Assembly (NCBI GenBank): GCA_045538075.1
Contig: JAZSQT010000155.1
Location: 1-30,095 of the forward strand
DNA: 30,095 nt
Reading direction: 5' to 3'
DNA from: JAZSQT01 sp045538075
GTDB lineage: Bacteria > Chrysiogenota > Deferribacteres > Deferribacterales > Mucispirillaceae
Each line of letters begins with the position of its first letter. Within the stretch, counting starts at the first letter, position 1. Made by a program: the position numbers and the translations under genes. A model generated the notes under the pieces. It saw only the letters and a program-made list of their open reading frames with translations. It made no database searches and was not told the DNA's origin. Positions 9,098 to 16,759 of the stretch are shown here, in pieces.

Positions 9098-12000
9098 ATG
9101 GCTAAAGACCGTGATGGTTCAATTAATATATATGGTTCTCTACAAGCAAAAACTGAAGATGGTGTTGTTGCCTATACTGATGGTATTGCTCACGAAAATG
9201 AAGATGGTACTAAAACTCCATTAGACCAATTACTTAAAGATAGTGGTGGTATTATTGATGTTGATAAACTTCCTCAAAGTGGTTGGAGTGGTACTGTTGT
9301 TCCTAATGAAGGATATGTAGAAAAAGTTTATTTTAATACTAATTTAAGTGATGAAGAAGTTGAAGAGATATTAAATAATTTAACTTATTACTCTGGTGAT
9401 ATGAATTCTAGTGCGTTATTAGCTACTTCTGATAAAATATTAGGTGTTATTAATACGAGTGGAGCTTTTGCTTTAGTTGATGTTCTTAATACGACAATAT
9501 ATTGGACTAATCAAAAAGGTGTAGATGAGTTAGTACCTAATTTAGGAGTTGAAGGCATAGTTGCTGGTTGGCAAACGTTTGATAACCCAATTGAAATAAA
9601 TGACAATGCTTTTTTAGACCTAAGTGGTGATGGGTCAATTTTAGTAGGCACTGAAAATGATAAAACATCTTCATTATTCAGTACAACTCCATTTGTTTAT
9701 AATGAAGCTAATATTAACGACAAAGCAATTTATAGATTAAAAGAAGAAAATAAAGATATTGTTTTAGAATATAAAGGAACAACCGTTCCTAATAGTGGAA
9801 CAATAGAGTCAATTTATTTTAATACAGCATTAACTATAGATAAAGTGCAAAATATTCTAAATAATTTAAATTGGATAGACGCTTCTGCGTTAGGACAAAG
9901 TGGTTTTGAATTTTATCCAGTATTAGCTTATATGAATGGTAGCTATCCTTATGCATTAGCCTTTAAAAAATATACACAAGTTGATGGTCGTCATTCAGTA
10001 GGTGATATAAATATCGCAATCATAAATTTCGCTAATATGGCAACAATACAATATTTTTGGGGGAATGCAGATGGCGGATGGCAAACATTTGATAATCCAT
10101 ATAGTATAAATTCAACTTCGATTCCTTCATTAAGTGGAATTTCAATAGGAACTCAAAATGATATATTATCATCATTAATTTCAACAACACCATTTGAAGA
10201 ACAATATGGTAATAAATACACTTACTGGGTGTATAAAGGTAAATGGGTGCAACTATTAACAAGTGAAGATGGTTCATTAGGACCTTCTATTGTTGACGCT
10301 GTTGAAACTTTGGAAATTGATTTTGAACTTGCATATACTATTGATGAAGATAATAGTCATATAGCAACATTTCCTAACTCTGAAGCACAACGTGCTTATA
10401 ATTTTTTATTGGAATATGTAAATAATAAAGACATAGAAATTTCTGCTAAAATTTTTAATATGACGGTAGATGGTGGAGACGCTGATGATTGGTTATCTAA
10501 CGCACAAGTAAGATACCAAAATATATATGGAACAGTTCCTTGCTTTATTTTTTTGTGGTCTGCACGTGGTGGAGAAATTGATAATGAATCTTATTTTATA
10601 AGAATATTACATAATCCAAACGACCACACTTCTACAATGACAATTGTTACAAAAACCCCTAATGGTACTAGTATAAGTGGTAAACTAATATTCACTAAAA
10701 AGAAAGTGCAATTATTAGAAGTTGAAGTTGAGCAAAATGTAAATACAGACAATTTACCATATACAGATATTATGGACTTAGGTACATTAACCCAAGAACA
10801 ATATGAAGGTAGAGCAAACCTAACAATAACTTCTGAACAATTTAATAAATTAAAAGAAGGAAAGACAATAATCAAAGTAAATTTTGAATTATCGGATACT
10901 TTACCAACAATTAATACTATTTATCTTCCTTTGAATGATAAAACAACATTATCTTTAGGTGAAACAAGTATTGATGTATATGTATTCTCTACTAATGTCA
11001 ATAACAATACTTCTTCTTATGGTTATGGAATTAGTATCAATGGTCAAGTAAATGAAGGTGGAACATACACTGCTAGTTTTTATTTTACAGAATTTATAGA
11101 ATTTAATCCTTCTTATTTATTTCTTGAATATTATGGTACAGAATTACGAATTAGATACCAAACTACAAGTAGTGCGATACAAATAGACCAAACACCAACA
11201 GAAAATTCGGAAAACTTAATATCCAGTGGAGGCGTTTACGAGGCTCTGCAAAACATAGGTGGTGGAGGTGGCTCTGCTATCGTTGATGTAGATGTTCTAC
11301 CAGAAGAACCTAAGAGTGATGTGATTTATAGAACTAAAGGCGAGCAAAATTTTAAAAAAGAAGGTACATTATTAGTAAGTAATTCAAGCACAAATGTAAG
11401 TAGAGTATATTTTAATACTAGTCTTTCTATTGAAGAAATAGACAATTTACTTAGCCAACTTACATATTATGATTTTAATGGTATGCAAGTAAATGCCTTA
11501 TATTCTAATGCGACTGGCACTAATGTAATTTTTGTTCTTAAAAATGATAATTATTATGAAATAAACCATTCAACAAACATAGCAGAACAACAATTTACAA
11601 GAATATATCATAGTTATTCGGGTTTGTTATTATCTGATTACATTATAAACGATACGGGTGTTACATCTTTAATGGGGCTTCCAATAGGAGCTGAGAATAG
11701 TAACTTATTAGAGTTAATTTCTATGAATAATGAATTTGGCGAAATTGAAAATGGATTTAAATATAATTATTGGGTATTTAAAGAGAATAAATGGGTAAAA
11801 TTATTAGATGATGATGAACCAATAATTGATTTAGGAATTATAGAACACACTTTAGATGGTAGTACCTTTCCTGTGTATGAAACTATAAATTTTGCTGGAA
11901 AAAAAATAACTGAAGAAAATTTCTTTAATGTAAAAATGAAAATAGCAATATATTCAACTGAAGGAGCTAGCATATCAAAAAGAACGTTTTATTTGCACCC

Positions 12001-12706
12001 AATTGAAAAAGTTCGTGGTACTAAGGAACGAGGCGAATTTTATACTTATGAAGGAAAAAATAAATTATATATATTAGGAGTAGAATTCCCAGAATATCAA
12101 ATTTATTGTAGTATATATTACGATAATTCTACTGATACTTCTTCAGCTTATTTATATATAGACAATTTATCATCAGCACAAAATATTGAAAAACCTTTAA
12201 TTATTGAAAAGACTATCTCTAGTCAAGAAGAAACACCTACTTTTACATTAGTTGAATACAGCAAATTATTTAGTGCAAAAAATGCTATAATTTATATTAC
12301 TGTTGGTAGTTCTGCAAATCTTATGTTTATAAAAGGTATGAGTGTTAATACTAGTGATACTTCTGGTTATATAACATTTTATGCTTTAACTAATGTTTTT
12401 GATGTGACTATGAATTTAGCAGTGCTAACTCGTGATGAAGATAATATAGTATTAATTAAAGATGAAACTATATTAGCTAGTAGAAGAGAAATAACTAACT
12501 TGCAATATTATAATGGAAGTTTCTGTGGACAAGGGGATACTGGACCATATTCAATTTTAAATGCTGAAAATGATACAATTACAGATAATCAAAATTCAGT
12601 AGTAACATCTAGTGGTATCTACAAAGCTCTTAATAAAAAACAAAACAAAATTACAGTTACAGAAAATGGTGATGGAACAGTAGATATTACGATTCCAACT
12701 GAGTAG
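9098..12706 (+). CDS. Large tail fibre with three copies of a roughly 150-residue module, 1202 aa
   Basis: The protein is built from repeats. Module copies start near residues 60, 225 and 756, each with a VYFNT-xLS-xEE-xxxL-xxL helix-strand signature (KVYFNTNLSDEEVEEIL, SIYFNTALTIDKVQNIL, RVYFNTSLSIEEIDNLL). They continue to a GWQTFDNP segment (first two copies) and an IGxxNDxxSSLxSTTPF-like end; copies two and three finish with YWVxKxxKWVxLL. Two linkers resemble the 'ENSxNLxSSGGVYxAL' pieces common in fibres (near 702 and 1163). A glycine run follows the first. There is no membrane segment, and the start is set by AGGAGGTG at 9086-9093. It is probably a fibre or receptor-binding protein stacked on the same baseplate as its neighbours. 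Confidence 0.75.
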   Translation: MAKDRDGSINIYGSLQAKTEDGVVAYTDGIAHENEDGTKTPLDQLLKDSGGIIDVDKLPQSGWSGTVVPNEGYVEKVYFNTNLSDEEVEEILNNLTYYSGDMNSSALLATSDKILGVINTSGAFALVDVLNTTIYWTNQKGVDELVPNLGVEGIVAGWQTFDNPIEINDNAFLDLSGDGSILVGTENDKTSSLFSTTPFVYNEANINDKAIYRLKEENKDIVLEYKGTTVPNSGTIESIYFNTALTIDKVQNILNNLNWIDASALGQSGFEFYPVLAYMNGSYPYALAFKKYTQVDGRHSVGDINIAIINFANMATIQYFWGNADGGWQTFDNPYSINSTSIPSLSGISIGTQNDILSSLISTTPFEEQYGNKYTYWVYKGKWVQLLTSEDGSLGPSIVDAVETLEIDFELAYTIDEDNSHIATFPNSEAQRAYNFLLEYVNNKDIEISAKIFNMTVDGGDADDWLSNAQVRYQNIYGTVPCFIFLWSARGGEIDNESYFIRILHNPNDHTSTMTIVTKTPNGTSISGKLIFTKKKVQLLEVEVEQNVNTDNLPYTDIMDLGTLTQEQYEGRANLTITSEQFNKLKEGKTIIKVNFELSDTLPTINTIYLPLNDKTTLSLGETSIDVYVFSTNVNNNTSSYGYGISINGQVNEGGTYTASFYFTEFIEFNPSYLFLEYYGTELRIRYQTTSSAIQIDQTPTENSENLISSGGVYEALQNIGGGGGSAIVDVDVLPEEPKSDVIYRTKGEQNFKKEGTLLVSNSSTNVSRVYFNTSLSIEEIDNLLSQLTYYDFNGMQVNALYSNATGTNVIFVLKNDNYYEINHSTNIAEQQFTRIYHSYSGLLLSDYIINDTGVTSLMGLPIGAENSNLLELISMNNEFGEIENGFKYNYWVFKENKWVKLLDDDEPIIDLGIIEHTLDGSTFPVYETINFAGKKITEENFFNVKMKIAIYSTEGASISKRTFYLHPIEKVRGTKERGEFYTYEGKNKLYILGVEFPEYQIYCSIYYDNSTDTSSAYLYIDNLSSAQNIEKPLIIEKTISSQEETPTFTLVEYSKLFSAKNAIIYITVGSSANLMFIKGMSVNTSDTSGYITFYALTNVFDVTMNLAVLTRDEDNIVLIKDETILASRREITNLQYYNGSFCGQGDTGPYSILNAENDTITDNQNSVVTSSGIYKALNKKQNKITVTENGDGTVDITIPTE

Positions 12707-12714
12707 GTGGTTCA

Positions 12715-13443
12715 ATGGCTATTGTAAGAATTAATGGAAAAGAAATAAATACAGTAAATGGTAAAAAAGTTCGTGCGATTCATTATGGTGATAAGACTTG
12801 GTATTTAGAAGAACCAGTAGAAAATTTTACATATTCAATTTTGAATGAAGAAGTTACAATAGATAAGTACAATGGTGAAAATACAAGTGTAGTTATACCT
12901 AGTTATATTGAAAGCAAACCAGTAACAACTATTGGTGCAAATGCATTTCTTTATAAAACAAGTATAAAAAGCATTACATTACCATCAACTTTACAAATGA
13001 TAGGTAGCAACGCATTTAAACAATGCTACCTATTACAAAGTATAATAATACCTAAATCAGTAACGAGTATTGAATTTGGTGCTTTTAGTGAGTGCAATAA
13101 TTTAACAAGTGTAATATATCAAGAAGGTAGTATGCTAACATCTATTGGTAATGGTGTATTTTATCCTTGCCCTAAATTATTTAGTATGGTAATACCTAGT
13201 AATGTTGTTTCCTTAGGTGATAATGCATTAAAGTTTAATGGTAATTGGAATTCATTAACTGATACATATCATTATGAATTTAAAGCAATTGTACCACCAT
13301 CTTTAGGTACTACTGTATTTCCAACACCAACTAGCACTCAACAAATATTAGAAATTAAAGTTCCTAAGGATTATATTGAAGATTATAAAACTTGGGACAC
13401 TAATTGGGAAGCACTTGCAAGTTACATAGTAGAAGGAGAATAA
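12715..13443 (+). CDS. BspA-type leucine-rich repeat protein, probable fibre tip or surface-binding protein, 242 aa
   Basis: The first 40 residues are a short beta unit (VRINGKEINTVNGKKVRAIHYG) of the kind that joins accessory domains to fibres. Residues about 50-185 carry BspA-type leucine-rich repeats: TTIGANAFLYKTSIKSITLP, MIGSNAFKQCYLLQSIIIP, SIEFGAFSECNNLTSVIYQ, SIGNGVFYPCPKLFSMVIP. The end (KVPKDYIEDYKTWDTNWEAL) is the capping motif usual after the last BspA repeat. There is no signal peptide, so it should reach the surface as part of the virion, not by secretion. It sits nine bases after the large fibre gene and uses the same repeat family as the two blocks in the hub gene, suggesting a shared binding strategy. 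Confidence 0.8.
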   Translation: MAIVRINGKEINTVNGKKVRAIHYGDKTWYLEEPVENFTYSILNEEVTIDKYNGENTSVVIPSYIESKPVTTIGANAFLYKTSIKSITLPSTLQMIGSNAFKQCYLLQSIIIPKSVTSIEFGAFSECNNLTSVIYQEGSMLTSIGNGVFYPCPKLFSMVIPSNVVSLGDNALKFNGNWNSLTDTYHYEFKAIVPPSLGTTVFPTPTSTQQILEIKVPKDYIEDYKTWDTNWEALASYIVEGE

Positions 13444-13445
13444 AT

Positions 13446-13613
13446 ATGTTCTATAAAGTAGTATTAGTATTATGTATTATATATTGTATGTTTACAATTA
13501 CAAAGAATTGGCTAGGATTTATTGTAGAAATTATGAAAGGTGAAAAGGAACACAAGTACGATTTTGCTTTCTTTGAGGTAATTTGTCTTGTGTGCCTTTG
13601 CCTAGCAATATAA
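13446..13613 (+). CDS. Small two-helix membrane protein, 55 aa
   Basis: The ATG at 13446 lies eight bases after a good AAGGAGA site within the end of the previous gene, so I prefer it to an in-frame upstream start at 13404 that would overlap the LRR gene by 40 bases. The peptide has a hydrophobic N-terminal helix (VVLVLCIIYCMFTIT), a charged middle (KGEKEHKYD) and a second hydrophobic end (FFEVICLVCLCLAI). Size and topology would suit a holin or other small phage membrane protein at the end of the tail operon, but no endolysin gene is next to it, so the function is open. Confidence 0.65.
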   Translation: MFYKVVLVLCIIYCMFTITKNWLGFIVEIMKGEKEHKYDFAFFEVICLVCLCLAI

Positions 13614-13639
13614 AATAGTGCAAATTAGTTCTAAAAATA

Positions 13640-13675
13640 CCGACTATGTAGTATAATATTAGTATATAGGAGGAG
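13640..13675 (+). promoter_or_regulatory. Possible promoter and ribosome binding site of the membrane-protein pair
   Basis: A TATAAT hexamer at 13652-13657 is followed by AGGAGGAG at 13668-13675 and the ATG at 13682. The best -35 at the right distance (TTCTAA, 13629-13634) is poor, so a weak or activator-dependent promoter is inferred. It lies in the 68-base gap that separates the tail operon from the next two genes. Confidence 0.4.
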
Positions 13676-13681
13676 TGTTAA

Positions 13682-14425
13682 ATGAAGTTCATTGAAAAGT
13701 TTGTTGATTTACCACGACTAATAAAAACGTTGTATATTATGTTGTGGGCAGTTCTAATTGGACTGGTTATTTTAAAAATTACTTTTAATGTTTGGTATCC
13801 TATTGTAATGGAAAACAACACATTTACGAAAGTATGTTCATTTATTGATAGTAAAGATTATTTGAAATTACTTACTAATTTTATTCTTTATGTATTTACT
13901 GCAAATATTTTATTTCTTACTTTTACGGGTAGATTCAAATATGAAAGATGGTATAATTTCTTATTATTTAATTTAGTTCATATACCTATGTTCTTTGTTA
14001 AAAAATATATATCACCAATAGGACTAATTTTAGAATTAGGAATAATAGCACTTTCAATTGTTTTAAATATAAAAAGAAATAGATTTGATAAGAAAATAAC
14101 AAATATATTACTACCTATAATTATTTACATACTTATGAATATTTGGCAATTAAATATGCTATTTATCAAAGATGTAGATGTTGTACTTAGTAGTTCACCA
14201 ACATTAATATTATTGATAGTACAAAGCGATTATCACATTTTCTTAATAATAAGCTGGATAGGAGTGAGTGGATTTATGGGAATCTCTAGTTATGGTTGGT
14301 TCTTTGGCAAATCTGATTCTGAATTAAAAGAAATCAGAGCAAGAGAACTTAGTAAAAAAGCACCAGATTTAAAAATGGTAGCAGAAATTGAAAAGATTTT
14401 AAAAAACAGAAAAGTTGATTTTTAA
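13682..14425 (+). CDS. Polytopic membrane protein of unknown function, 247 aa
   Basis: Five or six membrane-spanning segments are visible, at about residues 16-36, 64-84, 112-130, 143-160 and 186-207, with a weaker one near 95-107. The C-terminal 35 residues are charged and probably cytoplasmic (SDSELKEIRARELSKKAPDL). I recognise no transporter, enzyme or holin motif. It overlaps the next gene by one base (TAATG at 14423-14427), so the two membrane proteins are made together and may act as a pair. They lie between tandem terminators downstream and the tail operon upstream. A role in altering the host envelope, in exclusion or in lysis timing would be speculation. Confidence 0.7.
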   Translation: MKFIEKFVDLPRLIKTLYIMLWAVLIGLVILKITFNVWYPIVMENNTFTKVCSFIDSKDYLKLLTNFILYVFTANILFLTFTGRFKYERWYNFLLFNLVHIPMFFVKKYISPIGLILELGIIALSIVLNIKRNRFDKKITNILLPIIIYILMNIWQLNMLFIKDVDVVLSSSPTLILLIVQSDYHIFLIISWIGVSGFMGISSYGWFFGKSDSELKEIRARELSKKAPDLKMVAEIEKILKNRKVDF

Positions 14426-14979
14426 TGTCATTTAAACTTATTTATGAACTAGCAAAAAGAAGAGCAATTTTCTTTCTGCATATAATTTTAGTATTCTTAT
14501 TTGCTATGATTTTTAATAAACATTTTGAGATGTTGTTATTTATTGTAGGATATAAGTTTATTAGTCTATGTTTCAACAAACAATTTCACGCTGATACTTT
14601 ATTTGACAACGAACCTATTAGGTCGACCAATTGGTGTAAGATAATCACAATCATAGTTGAATTACTTTATTTGTATATGTGTAAAAAATACAACTTATCT
14701 ATTTATAGTAATTTATTTTTAATTTTAGTAATATCTGTAATTAGTGGTCTATTGCAATTTTTCTTAGAAAGAGTAATAGTATACGAAAGCAAGTTAAGAA
14801 ATAAAGATACATTGTTAATTCTATGTGCTGAAGCAAATCTAACTCAAGAAGCAACTAACCGAATGGTTATGAGGTATATAGATAAACTTAAAGTAAGAGA
14901 AATAGCAAGTATCGAATATGTAGAAGAAAAAACCATAAAAGAATCACTACGAAGAAGTAAAAGAAAAATGAATTTATAA
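14425..14979 (+). CDS. AgrB-like membrane protein with a C-terminal sigma-factor-type helix-turn-helix, 184 aa
   Basis: Hydrophobic segments occur at about residues 14-30, 35-50, 71-86 and 95-115. Between the second and third lies KQFHADT (His55) followed by Cys71, reminiscent of the histidine and cysteine pair of AgrB, the membrane protease that processes autoinducing peptides. The spacing (16 residues) is longer than in AgrB, where I recall about 7. After residue 125 the protein becomes soluble and contains LTQEATNRMVMRYIDKLKVR followed by EIASIEYVEEKTIKESLRRS, which reads as a sigma region 4 or LuxR-like helix-turn-helix with a basic end. It therefore looks like a membrane-tethered DNA-binding protein. 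I recall similar phage proteins from gut viromes, with no known function. It overlaps the upstream membrane protein gene and is followed directly by a terminator. Confidence 0.6.
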   Translation: MSFKLIYELAKRRAIFFLHIILVFLFAMIFNKHFEMLLFIVGYKFISLCFNKQFHADTLFDNEPIRSTNWCKIITIIVELLYLYMCKKYNLSIYSNLFLILVISVISGLLQFFLERVIVYESKLRNKDTLLILCAEANLTQEATNRMVMRYIDKLKVREIASIEYVEEKTIKESLRRSKRKMNL

Positions 14980-15009
14980 AAGAGGCATTGAGAAATCAAT
15001 GTCTTTTTT
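14978..15009 (+). terminator. Rho-independent terminator 1 of a tandem pair
   Basis: Arms 14982-14991 (GAGGCATTGA) and 14996-15005 (TCAATGTCTT) pair through two G-U wobbles around a GAAA loop, extended by an A-run opposite T-run, and end in six T at 15004-15009. The loop and T-tract are typical of an intrinsic terminator right after the stop at 14979. Confidence 0.85.
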
Positions 15010-15016
15010 CACATTT

Positions 15017-15039
15017 AGACCCTATGTGGTCTTTTTTTT
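15017..15039 (+). terminator. Rho-independent terminator 2 of a tandem pair
   Basis: AGACC (15017-15021) and GGTCT (15028-15032) form a five-base stem with a six-base loop, followed by a run of T to 15039. It stands eight bases after the first terminator and would stop transcripts that pass it. Confidence 0.7.
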
Positions 15040-15065
15040 ATACCTAATTAACGATAAAATGTTAG

Positions 15066-15188
15066 TGTGCAAAGGGTAACACATTCTTTTATCTAAATTC
15101 AAAATTCTTCTCATTTGATTTTATATATGTTTTATTGTTTGTGATTATCGTGGTCGAAAAAATTTTTCTTGGTGTTACCTTTTGCTCA
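15066..15188. repeat. 18-base inverted repeat flanking an 87-base AT-rich spacer in the cassette leader
   Basis: Left arm 15066-15083 (TGTGCAAAGGGTAACACA) and right arm 15171-15188 (GGTGTTACCTTTTGCTCA) are complementary over 15 pairs plus one G-T, with mismatches at positions 3 and 18 of the left arm. No open frame lies here. It could be two opposed protein-binding sites or a long stem in the leader RNA, just before the ribosome binding site of the gene at 15216. A weaker second pair (ACGATAA at 15051-15057, TTATCGT at 15145-15151) interleaves with it. I see no convincing consensus promoter in 15040-15215. Confidence 0.6.
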
Positions 15189-15215
15189 TAAGAAAAATGA
15201 AACGAGGTAAACAAT

Positions 15216-15599
15216 ATGAATTACAACAACAATTATTACAACCCTAATGGATATGGCTATAACTCTTATATGTCACAACAAAATTATGGTTATCAACAAA
15301 ACAATTTAAGTAAAACGATATTTTCGTTTGTTAATGGAATAGATGAGGCACGAGCATTTATTGTATCGCCTATGCAAACTGCTTACTTAATGGATAATAA
15401 TAGTAGTCATTTATTTATTAAAAAAGCAGACAATATGGGTAAGTACATTATGGAAGATTATATAGTTACTAAAGCAGAACAAGAAACTAATAACTATGTA
15501 TCTAAGACTGACTTTGCTAATTTACAAAATCAAATCTCTCAACTTACTCAAGTAGTCAATACTTTAGTGCAACCTCAAAATACTACACCTAAGGAGTAG
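15216..15599 (+). CDS. N/Y/Q-rich small phage protein with a conserved core and C-terminal coiled coil, 127 aa
   Basis: Residues 1-30 are almost only Asn, Tyr, Gln, Gly and Ser (YYNPNGYGYNSYMSQQNYGY), a prion-like low-complexity segment. Residues about 35-85 form a compact core (FSFVNGIDEARAFIVSPMQT, then LFIKKADNMGKY). I recall this core from gut-phage proteins in which a proline-rich stretch precedes a 'display' segment of the form LMDxxxxxFxIKxxDxxG. The last 35 residues can form a coiled coil (FANLQNQISQLTQVVNTL). No enzyme motif is present. It is the first gene of a six-gene cassette. The ribosome binding site is CGAGGTAA at 15203-15210. A structural or assembly role is likely but unproven. 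Confidence 0.7.
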   Translation: MNYNNNYYNPNGYGYNSYMSQQNYGYQQNNLSKTIFSFVNGIDEARAFIVSPMQTAYLMDNNSSHLFIKKADNMGKYIMEDYIVTKAEQETNNYVSKTDFANLQNQISQLTQVVNTLVQPQNTTPKE

Positions 15600-15604
15600 T
15601 GCTT

Positions 15605-15847
15605 ATGAATAATAATATACCTAATAATTTATATAACGTGTTCTCTCAAATAATTGGTATGGGTAATAACCCACAACAAATATTTCAAAATATGATTAAT
15701 AATAATCCACAACTTCAAGTGGTTTTAAATCAAATGCAACAAAGTGGTTTATCTTCTAAAGAATACGCACTTCAGTTTGCTAAACAAAATAACATCAATA
15801 TTAACCCTATTATTGAGATGTTTCAAAAACGTGGTATTAGGTTGTAG
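15605..15847 (+). CDS. Small N/Q-rich helical protein, 80 aa
   Basis: The ATG at 15605 is eight bases after AAGGAG (15591-15596). An in-frame GTG at 15599 is only two bases from that site, so the ATG is the better start. The peptide is rich in Asn and Gln with amphipathic helices (PQQIFQNMINNNPQLQVVLN, SSKEYALQFAKQ) and ends MFQKRGIRL. I recall small proteins of this shape (asparagine-rich head, 'NPxxxxxxxQM...GxSxKDxAxxxAKQ' middle) next to the preceding family in gut phages; function is unknown. It shares a transcript with the gene before it, with five bases between them. Confidence 0.7.
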   Translation: MNNNIPNNLYNVFSQIIGMGNNPQQIFQNMINNNPQLQVVLNQMQQSGLSSKEYALQFAKQNNININPIIEMFQKRGIRL

Positions 15848-15860
15848 GTCGACATACAAC
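15841..15860. repeat. 20-base imperfect palindrome over the stop codon of the 80-aa gene
   Basis: GTTGTAGGTCGACATACAAC is symmetric around GTCGAC with a single mismatched pair (G at 15847, A at 15854). It covers the TAG stop at 15845-15847. There is no T-run after it, so it does not look like an intrinsic terminator. A protein-binding site or an RNA hairpin that protects or separates messages is possible. Confidence 0.5.
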
Positions 15861-15910
15861 TCTATATACATATTTAAAAATTTATTAACTATATGAAAGG
15901 AGAAAACTTT

Positions 15911-16654
15911 ATGTCTGAAAACAATTTTGCTGAAGGTTATGCTATTGGTAGAGATAGTAATAATGGAAACTCTGGTTTTGGTAATGACTGGTGGGGCTTA
16001 ATTGCTCTTGCTCTAGTATTTGGTGGCTGGGGTGGAGGCTTCGGTGGAGGCTTCGGAGGTGGATTTGGTGGTCGTGGCTTTGGTTACGGTGGCTCTGAAT
16101 TACTTGGCTACGAATTAGGTAAAGTTGCTACTACTAATGATGTTGCTTCTGGCTTTAACAATTCTGCTGTTTTAGGCTCTTTAAATGACATCAAATTAGG
16201 TCAAGCAAGTATGCAAAACTGGATTAACCAAGGATTTGCTGGTCTTAACACTCAATTACTTACTGGTTTCCACGGTGTAGATAACGCTATCTGTACTTTA
16301 GGTTACCAAAATCAAATGGGATTCAATGGAATCTCTAAAGAAATTGCTGAATGTTGCTGTGCGACAGGTCGTGCAATTGATGGTGTAAACTATAATATTG
16401 CTAAACAAACTGCCGATATTATCACTAACGCTAACGCTAATACTCAACGCATTATTGATATGTACACTAGTGACAAGATTGACACTTTAAATAGAAAACT
16501 TGCTACTGCAGAAAGTCGTATTAACACTTTTGAAAGCAACCAATATTTATTAAGTGAATTAAAACCTTGTGCAAAACCTGCATATATTACTTGCTCACCA
16601 TATCAAAGCGTATTTGGATACACTAACAACAACTGTTGCTCTGGTGGATTTTAA
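15911..16654 (+). CDS. Glycine-rich, cysteine-containing conserved gut-phage protein, 247 aa
   Basis: I chose ATG 15911 because AAAGGAGA (15896-15903) lies seven bases before it; an upstream in-frame ATG at 15893 would sit on top of that site. Residues 25-38 are hydrophobic with a tryptophan pair (DWWGLIALALVFGGW) and lead into a GGGF repeat tract (39-60). Residues 75-205 are helical with alternating short repeats (QGFAGLNTQLLTGFHGVDNA), a Cys triplet at 148-150 and a long helix before a cysteine-containing end (KPC, TCSPY, NCC). I recall this architecture (WW, glycine tract, 'NxxQxxxGFxGx' repeats, CCC) from many gut phages and prophages as a conserved hypothetical protein. One membrane helix plus a secreted or surface-exposed part is possible. 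Confidence 0.75.
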   Translation: MSENNFAEGYAIGRDSNNGNSGFGNDWWGLIALALVFGGWGGGFGGGFGGGFGGRGFGYGGSELLGYELGKVATTNDVASGFNNSAVLGSLNDIKLGQASMQNWINQGFAGLNTQLLTGFHGVDNAICTLGYQNQMGFNGISKEIAECCCATGRAIDGVNYNIAKQTADIITNANANTQRIIDMYTSDKIDTLNRKLATAESRINTFESNQYLLSELKPCAKPAYITCSPYQSVFGYTNNNCCSGGF

Positions 16655-16703
16655 TATAGCATAACTATCTTATTTCCCATTTCAAATGGTTGATTATTAT
16701 ATG

Positions 16704-16737
16704 AAGAGTGTAGGTCAGCCTATACTCTTTTCTATTT
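16704..16737 (+). terminator. Terminator inside the cassette
   Basis: AGAGTGTAGG (16705-16714) pairs with CCTATACTCT (16719-16728) through one G-U around a TCAG tetraloop, and a T-rich tract follows. It lies between the glycine-rich gene and the cysteine-rich gene. It should lower or stop expression of the downstream three genes unless read through, as no clear promoter follows it. Confidence 0.75.
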
Positions 16738-16759
16738 TTAAGAAAGGAATTTTATTATT

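Noticed and set aside
13404..13613. A longer version of the small membrane protein starting at 13404.
   Set aside because: It would overlap the LRR gene by 40 bases, while ATG 13446 has an ideal ribosome site directly before it.
15893..16654. Upstream in-frame ATG at 15893 as start of the glycine-rich protein.
   Set aside because: The ribosome binding site for the gene lies inside that stretch, seven bases before ATG 15911.
16678..16690. Short palindrome CCATTTCAAATGG after the glycine-rich gene.
   Set aside because: Too short and AT-rich to be meaningful, and a much better terminator follows.
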